Positions 23,913 to 32,207 of a stretch of DNA of 64,000 nucleotides are shown one piece after another (position 1 is the stretch's first letter; the number at the start of each line of letters is the position of its first letter). The notes under the pieces are model-generated. The model was given only the letters and a program-made list of their open reading frames with translations, had not been told where the DNA came from and made no database searches. The translations under genes and the position numbers were made by a program. The DNA lies in the NCBI GenBank assembly GCA_016192035.1, contig JACPUW010000007.1, positions 1-64,000 on the forward strand, given 5' to 3'. The stretch is from Bacteroidota bacterium. GTDB taxonomy: Bacteria > Bacteroidota > Bacteroidia > CAILMK01 > JACPUW01.

Positions 23913-24040
23913 CGCGCGGCTGTCACTGGGCTGTCAATTTGTCCAAATTCACTATCGTACAGGCCTAGTTTCCATCACAAGCTGGGCCTTGGCATATGCC
24001 TTGATAAGCGGGGGCGCAAATCAACTTAAGAAACCACGCC

Positions 24041-25855
24041 ATGAGCAAAAAAGGATCCTTACAGGTACATACCGAGAATATCTTTCCCATTATCAAGAAG
24101 TTTCTGTATTCCGACCATGAAATTTTCTTGAGGGAGCTGGTATCAAACGCTGTTGACGCCACACAAAAACTTAAAATGCTGACCCAGAAGGGCGATTATG
24201 CCGGTGACTTGGGTGACCTTACCATTAGGGTGAAGCTGGATAAAGAGAAAAAAACGCTTACCGTGAGCGATAGGGGACTGGGCATGAGCGAAAGCGAGGT
24301 TGAGCGGTATATCAATCAAATTGCCTTTTCATCAGCCGAAGAATTCGTGGAAAAATTCAAGGATTTGGATGACAAATCTGCCATCATAGGCCACTTCGGA
24401 TTGGGCTTTTATTCGGCGTTTATGGTAGCCAACAAGGTGGAACTGGTGAGCAAAAGCCATAGCGGTACCCCTGCTGTCAAGTGGTCGTGCGTGGGCACCA
24501 CCGATTTTGAAATGGCAGAAACCGAAAAACCGGAGGTGGGTACCGATATAGTGCTCCATATAAATGATGATAGCCAAGAATTCCTGGACGACTATAAGGT
24601 GAAGGACCTGCTAAAGAAGTACTGTAAGTTCATGCCGGTGCCCATAGCATTTGGTGATGATGCAGAGGCTATAAACAAGACAAACCCTCTATGGCTCAAA
24701 CAACCCAGCGATATTGATGACAGTGAGTACGGCGAATTTTACAAGGAACTATTTCCCTTTCAGCCCGACCCATTGTTCAATATCCACCTGAACGTGGACT
24801 ATCCATTCCATCTAACCGGTATCCTTTATTTTCCTAAAATTGACAATTCCATAAATCTGGAAAAGAATAAGATACACTTATATAGCAACCAGGTTTTCGT
24901 TACCGATAAGGTAAACGACATAGTGCCCGAATTCCTTACCCTGCTCCATGGGGTTATTGACTCGCCCGACATACCGCTCAACGTGTCTAGGTCATACCTA
25001 CAGGCCGATGGCAACGTAAAGAAAATCAGTAATTACATAGTTAGGAAAGTAGCCGATAAGCTGGAGAACCTGTTTAAGGAAGACCGCGCTGCCTTTGAAG
25101 CCAAGTGGGACGACATAGCCGTATTTGTGAAATATGGCATGCTCACCGATGAGAAATTCTTTGAAAAAGCCAAGAAATTCTTCCTGCTGAAAGATACCGA
25201 TAAGAAATATGACACCCTGGAAGGGTATAGGGAAAAGACCAAGGATGCACAGGTGGACAAAGACGGCAAGCAGGTATATCTCTACACCGGCGACAAGGAA
25301 CTGCACGATGCCATAATAGGTTCGGCCACCGCCAGGGGCTATAGTGTGTTGGTGTTTGACCACCCTATAGACAGCCATTTGATAGGAAAACTGGAGATGG
25401 GCGAGGAAAACCTTAGCATCAAGCGCATAGATGCCGCACCCATAGCCGAACTGATAGACAAAGGGGAAAAGGCCGAGGATGTATTAAGCAAGAAAGACTC
25501 CGAGAGCCTGGAGTCGGCCTACAAAGCCCTGGTTGACGAGAAAGAATTTAAGGTGGAGCGAAAAGCCCTGTCGCCCAACGATCCTCCCCTCATTATTACC
25601 CAAGATGAGTTTATGCGCCGCATGAAGGAAATGAGTGTCATGGGCGGTGGCCCTGCTTTTGGCGGGTTTCCTGATTCCTATAATTTGGTAGTGAACACCA
25701 ACCATCCGGCCTCGGCCAAACTGGCCGCCCTAAAAGGGGAGGAGCAATCAAATATGGCCAAGTACCTGCTGGACCTGGCCAAACTATCGAACGGCCTGTT
25801 AAAAGGCGCTGACCTTACCAGGTTTGTGAGCGATAGGATTTCACAAGTAAACTGA
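24041..25855 (+). CDS. htpG: Molecular chaperone HtpG (Hsp90)
   Basis: This 604-residue cytoplasmic Hsp90 chaperone starts at an ATG followed by SKKGSLQVHTENIFPIIKK. The GHKL ATPase domain shows LRELVSNAVDA, DRGLGMS and IGHFGLGFYSAF. The middle domain includes VFVTDKVNDIVPEFL and the conserved NVSRSYLQ. The C-terminal dimerisation domain is present, with no MEEVD tail, as expected in bacteria. It is followed directly by a strong terminator and is a single-gene unit. Confidence 0.97.
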   Translation: MSKKGSLQVHTENIFPIIKKFLYSDHEIFLRELVSNAVDATQKLKMLTQKGDYAGDLGDLTIRVKLDKEKKTLTVSDRGLGMSESEVERYINQIAFSSAEEFVEKFKDLDDKSAIIGHFGLGFYSAFMVANKVELVSKSHSGTPAVKWSCVGTTDFEMAETEKPEVGTDIVLHINDDSQEFLDDYKVKDLLKKYCKFMPVPIAFGDDAEAINKTNPLWLKQPSDIDDSEYGEFYKELFPFQPDPLFNIHLNVDYPFHLTGILYFPKIDNSINLEKNKIHLYSNQVFVTDKVNDIVPEFLTLLHGVIDSPDIPLNVSRSYLQADGNVKKISNYIVRKVADKLENLFKEDRAAFEAKWDDIAVFVKYGMLTDEKFFEKAKKFFLLKDTDKKYDTLEGYREKTKDAQVDKDGKQVYLYTGDKELHDAIIGSATARGYSVLVFDHPIDSHLIGKLEMGEENLSIKRIDAAPIAELIDKGEKAEDVLSKKDSESLESAYKALVDEKEFKVERKALSPNDPPLIITQDEFMRRMKEMSVMGGGPAFGGFPDSYNLVVNTNHPASAKLAALKGEEQSNMAKYLLDLAKLSNGLLKGADLTRFVSDRISQVN

Positions 25856-25865
25856 TAATGTGCCA

Positions 25866-25916
25866 AATAAGCCGCAGTTTGGAACCTAGTTCCAGGCTGC
25901 GGCTTATTATTTTTTT
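25866..25916 (+). terminator. Rho-independent terminator of htpG
   Basis: A 12-bp perfect stem (AATAAGCCGCAG with CTGCGGCTTATT) with an inner TGGAA/TTCCA stem is followed by ATTTTTTT. It starts 11 bases after the htpG stop. The A-rich side is short, so it works mainly for the plus strand; the converging gene at 26006 may also use it weakly. Confidence 0.85.
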
Positions 25917-26005
25917 GGGGTAGGGGGTGGCCTGGCTTATCCCTTTGCTACTTGGTAAATGCTACATTGGTCGAAGGGACGCTTCTGTCCCGTTGCTGAA
26001 GCCTT

Positions 26006-28507
26006 TTAACGCCCAACTTTTGTCACGCGCTTGGTCCACTTCCTGTCATTGGCTTGTATTTCCACCAGGTAGTTCCCATCCGGTAAGCCGCTCAGGTCCA
26101 ATTGTCCATGGGTATGGCCAGCCAGTACCTCCCGTCCCTGTGGGTCAGTTATCCTATATGATTGCTTTCCAGTGATATGGGCCAGATGGACCAAGCCAGT
26201 GGTAGGGTTTGGATAAAGGGATGGAGACTCAGCTTGGGAGCCTGCTTGCTCCACCCCTGCAAATGGGTCGTCCATGGCGGGGAGGTTGGCCGCAAATACA
26301 CCCCTCCCGTGGGTAAACACAAACAATTTGCGGTCGGTGTAGCGCAGGCGGAGCTGCTCTACCACCACGTTGGGCATGCGCTTCTCCTTTAACCAGTGCT
26401 GGCCGCCATCCTGGCTCACGTACAATCCAAAATCGGTACCTATAATAAGATAATCGTCTGGAAGGTATGGATCTACCACTATCCAGTTGGCGGGTAGTTG
26501 GGTGGGCAAATCACCGGTTAGGTCTATCCATTTGGGCAAATCGGTATCGGCATCCTCCACGCGCCACACACGGCCTTGGTTGCTATAGTTGCTTAGGCTC
26601 AGGTAAATAATACCGTCGTTGCGCGGATGTACGGTGATATTGGAAATAAACCCGCCCATGAGCCCACTGGGTAGGTTGCGCCTAAGGTTTACCTCATCAC
26701 CTGGGCTAGAACCGTATAGGTCATCTATGCGGTAGAGCAACAGGTTGTCGCCACCAAAATATACCCGGTACGGCTCTGCCTGATTGGGTATTCCCACAGC
26801 GTATAGATTGGATTTATAAGTACTTAGCGGATACCAACTCCCTGCCCCGTCAAAACTGAACCAAAGCCTGCGGCGGGTAGGGTAAAACAGCATTTCGCCG
26901 TTCAGGTAGTTCATTTCAAATGGGTTGATAAACCAGGCGCCATCATCTATCTCGCCATTGTTGTCACCATCCAGTTCATTTATCACGCTTATGGTCTGTG
27001 GCACAGGATAGTCTATGCGGTTGGTCTTCCTTATGGCCCCGTTTTGGTAAGATAGATAGGCTATGGTGGGAATCTGTTGGTGGATATGGCAAAAAGCCCC
27101 GTCGCCGCCCATGGATTCATAGTATTTAGGCCGCCCGTCTATGGAGTAGGCCGTGCCGTTGTCCTGCGCCCCGGCTATGTTGCCCAAACTGTCGGGCATA
27201 AAGGAGCCTGCATAAAACTGGGTTACATTGAACTGGTTGTTCTTGTCCACATAGCGCATGGCCACTGTTTCCCAGTTGTATTCATATACGCCACCGTCGC
27301 ATCCCAGCATAAAATACCCCGGTTTGTCAGGCCTAAAAGCATATACATGGTGGTCGGCGTGTCCGTTATTGCCTTGTTTCCACGTCTTTCCCCCATCCAG
27401 CGAAAAGACAAAGTCGCGGCAGCCAGCCACCAATTTGTTGCTGTCGGCGGGGTCAACCCCCAGGGCCAGGGTAAACCAGGGCTGGGCAAAACTGGCTTTG
27501 GTTTTTTCACTGGGGTTGCCCTGATAGGCCCAGGTTTTTCCCCCATTGCCCGATTTCCACACGCCTATGGTTTTGCCATTTTCATAGTCAATATTTTGAG
27601 TGTATATGGCATACATCACCTTTGGGTGGCTCTCACACAGGGCTAGCGCTATCCTGTTGAAACCTGATGAAGGCAATCCTTTTTCTTGCTCTACAAAACT
27701 TCCCGGTTCGCCGTTGTGTGAGCGGTATATCCCTTGGTCCACTATAGCCACCACCACCGATCCATCGGGTAGCAATTCTATGTCACTCACATTGCCCCCA
27801 GGTATTATTTGTTCAAAGGTGTCGCCCTTGGTGGTGGTGCGCCAAAGGCCTTTGCTGCTGGTGGCCACATAGAGTAGGCTATCGTCCCAAAGGCTGTGGG
27901 CCATGTCCCATATGTTGCCAAGTACCAGGGAGTTTGGCAGCGACTGGAAACTTATGCCTCCGTCCACCGACTTGAATATGCCCTCACCGGGTACCCCAAT
28001 GCCGCCTGAGGCTATGCCCGTGCCGTAGTACATTTCATTGGTGGCAAAGGGATTTTGGGCCAAACTGGTTACTGTTAGGTTGCTAGCCCAGTCGTTTATG
28101 GGTTTCCATACCACCCCGTTGTTCTTGCTTACCCAAAGGCCACCTGAGTGGGTGGCAGCCCAGATTTTGCCCGGGGTTGACATGTCATAGAGCAAGTCAA
28201 GGGTGCGTCCGCCTATGTTGTTGGGCCCTAATTCTTTAATGTTAAAAAGTCCCGTTGTTTCCGTTCGTTTCAGGCTCTTTTCCATTTCTAGGCGAAGCCA
28301 TGTGGCATACAGGCCCTGGGGTATTTCGCCATTTTCGTCCTGCTTCTTCATGCGCCACTGTAGGTACCATCCGGGATTTTTTAGCATGGCTGGCACCACT
28401 GTCGGGGCATCAGCTGTATGGTGAATCTCTGGTATAAAAGCCCATGCAAATACGGCAACTAGCCAAAGTTTGCCTAACAGGCGGTGGATTATGCTGCGCA
28501 GCTTCAT
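26006..28507 (-). CDS. T9SS-exported beta-propeller protein (BNR/sortilin-like repeats)
   Basis: This 833-residue protein has an N-terminal signal (LLGKLWLVAVFAWAF) and many BNR/VPS10-like beta-propeller repeats, shown by recurring SKNNGVVWKP, SVDGGISFQS, SGNGGKTWAY, SLDGGKTWKQ and SQDGGQHWLK (Asp-box motifs). The last 75 or so residues (LYPNPTTGLVHL to WTKRVTKVG) are a type A sorting domain for the type IX secretion system, so it is exported to the cell surface or medium. No catalytic residues can be named. It resembles exo-alpha-sialidase/xyloglucanase-fold proteins of unclear function found widely in the phylum. Confidence 0.87.
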   Translation of the reverse strand: MKLRSIIHRLLGKLWLVAVFAWAFIPEIHHTADAPTVVPAMLKNPGWYLQWRMKKQDENGEIPQGLYATWLRLEMEKSLKRTETTGLFNIKELGPNNIGGRTLDLLYDMSTPGKIWAATHSGGLWVSKNNGVVWKPINDWASNLTVTSLAQNPFATNEMYYGTGIASGGIGVPGEGIFKSVDGGISFQSLPNSLVLGNIWDMAHSLWDDSLLYVATSSKGLWRTTTKGDTFEQIIPGGNVSDIELLPDGSVVVAIVDQGIYRSHNGEPGSFVEQEKGLPSSGFNRIALALCESHPKVMYAIYTQNIDYENGKTIGVWKSGNGGKTWAYQGNPSEKTKASFAQPWFTLALGVDPADSNKLVAGCRDFVFSLDGGKTWKQGNNGHADHHVYAFRPDKPGYFMLGCDGGVYEYNWETVAMRYVDKNNQFNVTQFYAGSFMPDSLGNIAGAQDNGTAYSIDGRPKYYESMGGDGAFCHIHQQIPTIAYLSYQNGAIRKTNRIDYPVPQTISVINELDGDNNGEIDDGAWFINPFEMNYLNGEMLFYPTRRRLWFSFDGAGSWYPLSTYKSNLYAVGIPNQAEPYRVYFGGDNLLLYRIDDLYGSSPGDEVNLRRNLPSGLMGGFISNITVHPRNDGIIYLSLSNYSNQGRVWRVEDADTDLPKWIDLTGDLPTQLPANWIVVDPYLPDDYLIIGTDFGLYVSQDGGQHWLKEKRMPNVVVEQLRLRYTDRKLFVFTHGRGVFAANLPAMDDPFAGVEQAGSQAESPSLYPNPTTGLVHLAHITGKQSYRITDPQGREVLAGHTHGQLDLSGLPDGNYLVEIQANDRKWTKRVTKVGR

Positions 28508-28606
28508 CGGCGCAAATTATCTTGTTTGCACTATTTCCAAATGCAAATAATGGCAATGGAAACAAAAACAGCAAGGTAGGAAAATTTGGGCCGGGAAAAT
28601 CTGTCC

Positions 28607-29380
28607 CTAGCCATTGATTTGGCCGCTGGGAAACGCCCATTGGTTCCTGTCCTTGGGGAGTGCAGTAGGCGCCGGGTCGTTCTTCCTGAGTAGTTTCACC
28701 AGGGTGTGCAGGTCGGGGGGATAGGGGGCTATAGCCTCAATTTCTTGTCCGCTGGGCCCGGTAAATCCCAGGCTAAAGGCGTGCAGTGCCTGCCGCTGTA
28801 TCATGGGGTTTTCGTCCCTGCCGCTTGGTTTATAGCGCCTAACCAGGGCACTAAGGTAGGGCAGCTGCCCCCCATAAAGTGTGTCGGCCACTATGGGGAA
28901 ACCCAAGTGCGCCAAATGGATGCGGATTTGGTGAAACCTGCCCGTGGATGGGAGGCACTCTATAAGGCTGTAATGGCCAAAAGATTCTAGCGTGGTAAAG
29001 GTGGTGAGGGCCGGTTTCCCCTCGCGGGCCACTATGCCGGTATTGTTGCGTTTCTTTACAAGGGGCACATCCACCACTTCACCTTGCAAGGCAGAGGCTC
29101 CGTGCACCACGGCATGGTACACCTTGCGGATCTCCCTGTGCTCAAATGCCAGGGAAACATGTCGATACGCCTCGTCATGGGCCGACACGATCATACAGCC
29201 CGAGGTAAATTTGTCGAGGCGGTGACAGAGCCTGGCATGAGGCTCTTCCTGTTTCATCACTTCAAACACGCTAAGGGCCGTATTGCCATGCTCAGAAAGA
29301 CTCGAAATGCCCGCCGGTTTGTTTATCACAAACAGGTCAGTGTCTTGGCAGATTACCCAACTATGAAATGACGGTTTCAC
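28607..29380 (-). CDS. RluA-family pseudouridine synthase
   Basis: This 257-residue RNA pseudouridine synthase has the catalytic aspartate in ARLCHRLDKFTSG (the HRLDxxTSG motif), preceded by DLFVINKPAGI. The later RFHQIRIHLAHLGFPIVAD motif is also present. No S4 domain is visible at the N-terminus. The target site in rRNA or tRNA cannot be told. Its start overlaps the stop of the upstream TlpA-like gene by ATGA, so the two are translated together. Confidence 0.93.
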   Translation of the reverse strand: MKPSFHSWVICQDTDLFVINKPAGISSLSEHGNTALSVFEVMKQEEPHARLCHRLDKFTSGCMIVSAHDEAYRHVSLAFEHREIRKVYHAVVHGASALQGEVVDVPLVKKRNNTGIVAREGKPALTTFTTLESFGHYSLIECLPSTGRFHQIRIHLAHLGFPIVADTLYGGQLPYLSALVRRYKPSGRDENPMIQRQALHAFSLGFTGPSGQEIEAIAPYPPDLHTLVKLLRKNDPAPTALPKDRNQWAFPSGQING

Positions 29381-30660
29381 TTGGGCAAATTGGCGCTTAG
29401 AAACGCTTTTAACTCACCGGCTTCCATAAACTTTTCAACCAATTTGCCATCAGGGTCTATCAGGTAGGACATAGGGTATTCATATGCCATATAATGGTCA
29501 AACACACTTGATTTGGTGCCCAATTGGTCGCATACCACTATCCAGGGTGCCTGAGTGGAGGCCAACCATGCCTTAAGGTCATCTTCCGTTTCGTCCAGCG
29601 CTACGTTGTAAATCTCAAATCCCCTATTGTGGTAAATGTTGTAAATATCGGTGAGCGCGTTGGCCTCTGCCACACACTGGGGGCTATAACCCACCGTGAG
29701 CAAAACCAGTACGTATTTCCCTTTAAGGCTGCTGAGCCGGTAATTGGTTCCATCGGCACTGGGCATCACCAGTTCCGGGGCATTTTTGCCCAGGGCCATG
29801 GGGAGGTATCTTATCAACTTCATTCCCAGGTTTTTTACGTATGATGAATAGGGGTATTTCTTTACCAATTCATCGTAGAGTGCTTCCACATAGTTGGTGT
29901 GTTTCAAGAAATCGAGCCGGTTGGCGGCCTCCGCCGCCAAGGGGCTGTTCCGGTTGTTGTCAATAAAATTTTTAAGGGCTTTGGCCCTCTCTTGTTCTAT
30001 CAGGTTATTGTAGTAGGGCATGGAGTCGAGCATCCGCTGCACTTTCCAGGCCTTCTTGGCCTTGGCGTACTTATCCTGGCGCTTGCTCAGTTTTTCATAT
30101 CGCTCATTGAATGTTTCCAGTATCAAAAACAGTTCCTGCACCTTGTATGACATGGGTGCGTTGACCTGGAATTTGCTAAGATCGTTTATGTTGGCCTTTA
30201 AATCATAGTTCCCGTTATCCAAGAACAGCACAATATTGCCAGAGTCGGTGCTTAGTGAATATATCTGTTCCTGGTTGGAATTGGTGCTTAGTTCAAAGTA
30301 GTTGTCTTCATTGATAATGGTGGTTACCAGCGGTTCGTAATTTGATTCCCCGCCCAGTTTATTGAGCGTGATGCTCATGCCCACGCCACCTAAGATGGTG
30401 CCGTTTATGCGCACTTGTTTGGGCTCACGTGATAGGAGCAGTTGCTCAGCCTTGTTTTTAAGGCGTTCCCTTACAGCTTCATAGCGTGCATCAGCCGACC
30501 CGGTGTCCAAAAGTTCTGGTGCAGTTGCCCCGCTATCGGCAAGCGGTGTTCCGGTGTTTTGGCCTACTGCCAGGTCAGATTTGCCGCTTTTGGGGCCATT
30601 GGGCCCGCATGATGTGGCCACCAATAACAGTAGGCAGAGGAGGGTGAGTAAATTTTTCAT
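29377..30660 (-). CDS. TlpA-like thioredoxin-fold lipoprotein with degenerate active site
   Basis: This 427-residue lipoprotein has a signal ending in LLLLVATSC. A DUF4369-like beta domain (about residues 65-150, RINGTILGGVGMSITL) is followed by a helical spacer and a C-terminal AhpC/TSA-TlpA thioredoxin fold (GKYVLVLLTVGYSPQC). In TlpA proteins this position carries WCxxC; here it reads YSPQC, so the first, nucleophilic cysteine is replaced by serine and normal disulfide reductase activity is doubtful. Proteins of this group sit in the periplasm. The ATG at 30660 lies 7 bp after gatB; an upstream start at 30678 would overlap gatB. Confidence 0.85.
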   Translation of the reverse strand: MKNLLTLLCLLLLVATSCGPNGPKSGKSDLAVGQNTGTPLADSGATAPELLDTGSADARYEAVRERLKNKAEQLLLSREPKQVRINGTILGGVGMSITLNKLGGESNYEPLVTTIINEDNYFELSTNSNQEQIYSLSTDSGNIVLFLDNGNYDLKANINDLSKFQVNAPMSYKVQELFLILETFNERYEKLSKRQDKYAKAKKAWKVQRMLDSMPYYNNLIEQERAKALKNFIDNNRNSPLAAEAANRLDFLKHTNYVEALYDELVKKYPYSSYVKNLGMKLIRYLPMALGKNAPELVMPSADGTNYRLSSLKGKYVLVLLTVGYSPQCVAEANALTDIYNIYHNRGFEIYNVALDETEDDLKAWLASTQAPWIVVCDQLGTKSSVFDHYMAYEYPMSYLIDPDGKLVEKFMEAGELKAFLSANLPK

Positions 30661-30667
30661 GGTCATA

Positions 30668-32122
30668 CTAATTATCAAGTTCTTCTTCCAGCAGCTGGCT
30701 AGTACGCTTGGGGTCGGCCTTGCCCTGGCTCAGCTTCATTATTTGGCCCATAAACATGCCCAATATTCCTTTTTTTCCCGCCCTATACTCTTGGGCCTTG
30801 GCCGGGTTGTTGGCCACTACTTGCCTCACCAAGCCGAGAAGGTAGTCATCGCTTCGCTCCTGTATGAGGTTTAGCTTGGCCGCCAGGAGGGTGGGTGATG
30901 CCTGGGGTTCCTGTAGCAGGGCAGGAAACAAGCGCTGGTTGGCCACGGCAAAGCTCAACTTGCCCTGTCCCACCAGGTCAATCACCTCAGCCAGGGTATT
31001 GACATCCAGAGGGAAATCTTGTATTTCAATTGCTGTTTCGTTTAGGTAACCCTTTATGGGGCCCATCATCCAGTTGGCAGCTGCCTTCCGGTCGGGGCAG
31101 AGGGCCGCCAGTTTTTCAAAGTATAGGGCAAAGTGTTTTTCGGCCGCTATTCCCGCTGCATCATACTCGCTTAACCCGTATGATTCGGTAAATTTTTTAT
31201 GAAGCTCCCAGTGCATGGGGGGCATACTCCGCTTTACCGCTTCCAAGAACATATCATCAAGTACCACAGGCGGTATATCGGGTTCGGGAAAATAACGGTA
31301 GTCATTGGCAGCCTCCTTGCTGCGCTGGCTATGGGTGCGGCCGGTGGCCGCATCAAAACCCCGGGTATCGGCTTCCACCTGCCCGCCGCCCTCCAATAGA
31401 TCTATTTGCCGCTCTATTTCATGCTCTATGGCCTTGCGCACGTTGCTTATGGAGTTCATGTTTTTCACTTCCACCTTGGTGCCAAATCGGGTGCTCCCCT
31501 TTTTCCTTACTGACACGTTGGCATCACACCTAAGGGAGCCTTCCTCCATGTTTCCATCGCAAATTTCCAGGTACCGAACTATCTTTCTTATCTCTATCAG
31601 GTAGTTATAGGCTTCTTGTGGGTGGCGCATGTCTGGCTCGGTCACAATTTCTATTAGGGGTATGCCTGCCCGGTTCAGGTCCACCAAGCTGTTAAAAGGG
31701 TCTATGTCGTGCATGGACTTGCCTGCATCTTCCTCTATGTGTATGCGGGTTATGCCTATGGGCTTGTCTTGGCCTGTGGCATCTTTTATCATTACTTCAC
31801 CTCCAGTACACAGCGGGGTTTTGTCTTGGGTTATTTGGTAGCCCTTGGGCAGGTCGGCATAGAAGTAGTTCTTTCTGGCAAACATGGTGGTTTGGTGCAG
31901 GGTAGCCCCTATGGCCATCCCCATCATGGCAGCCAATTCAAAATGGCGCTTATTGGGTATGGGCAGGGTGCCCGGGTGCCCAAGTGCCAAAGGGCTCACA
32001 TGTGCATTGGGGCGGCCTCCATAGGCATGAGGGTCAGGGCTATATGCCTTGCTTTTGGTGAGCAATTGCGCGTGTACTTCAAGTCCTATAACCGCCTCGT
32101 AGCTGTGGGCTGATTGGTGCAT
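30668..32122 (-). CDS. gatB: Aspartyl/glutamyl-tRNA amidotransferase subunit B
   Basis: This 484-residue subunit of GatCAB amidates Glu-tRNAGln or Asp-tRNAAsn in cells lacking the direct synthetases. YEAVIGLEVHAQLLTKSKAY and the long ENYFYADLPKGYQI-type region mark the kinase/amidotransferase domain, with the C-terminal helical tail domain (YLLGLVRQVVANNPAKAQEY). The ATG at 32122 gives the family length. A GTG at 32161 is alternative but sits directly after a -7 box (TAGTTTTG on the minus strand, about 32163-32170). gatA and gatC are not in the window. Confidence 0.96.
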   Translation of the reverse strand: MHQSAHSYEAVIGLEVHAQLLTKSKAYSPDPHAYGGRPNAHVSPLALGHPGTLPIPNKRHFELAAMMGMAIGATLHQTTMFARKNYFYADLPKGYQITQDKTPLCTGGEVMIKDATGQDKPIGITRIHIEEDAGKSMHDIDPFNSLVDLNRAGIPLIEIVTEPDMRHPQEAYNYLIEIRKIVRYLEICDGNMEEGSLRCDANVSVRKKGSTRFGTKVEVKNMNSISNVRKAIEHEIERQIDLLEGGGQVEADTRGFDAATGRTHSQRSKEAANDYRYFPEPDIPPVVLDDMFLEAVKRSMPPMHWELHKKFTESYGLSEYDAAGIAAEKHFALYFEKLAALCPDRKAAANWMMGPIKGYLNETAIEIQDFPLDVNTLAEVIDLVGQGKLSFAVANQRLFPALLQEPQASPTLLAAKLNLIQERSDDYLLGLVRQVVANNPAKAQEYRAGKKGILGMFMGQIMKLSQGKADPKRTSQLLEEELDN

Positions 32123-32207
32123 GGGCTGTTGGGTGGTATTAAGCGTTGGGGGTAAATTCACCTACAAAACTAACTGGGGCTAAGGCTACACAAGGACAAA
32201 GGTGGGC

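Noticed and set aside
26162-28437. Several long plus-strand frames opposite the T9SS beta-propeller gene
   Set aside because: All are antisense shadows of a well-supported repeat protein with Asp-box motifs and a sorting domain.
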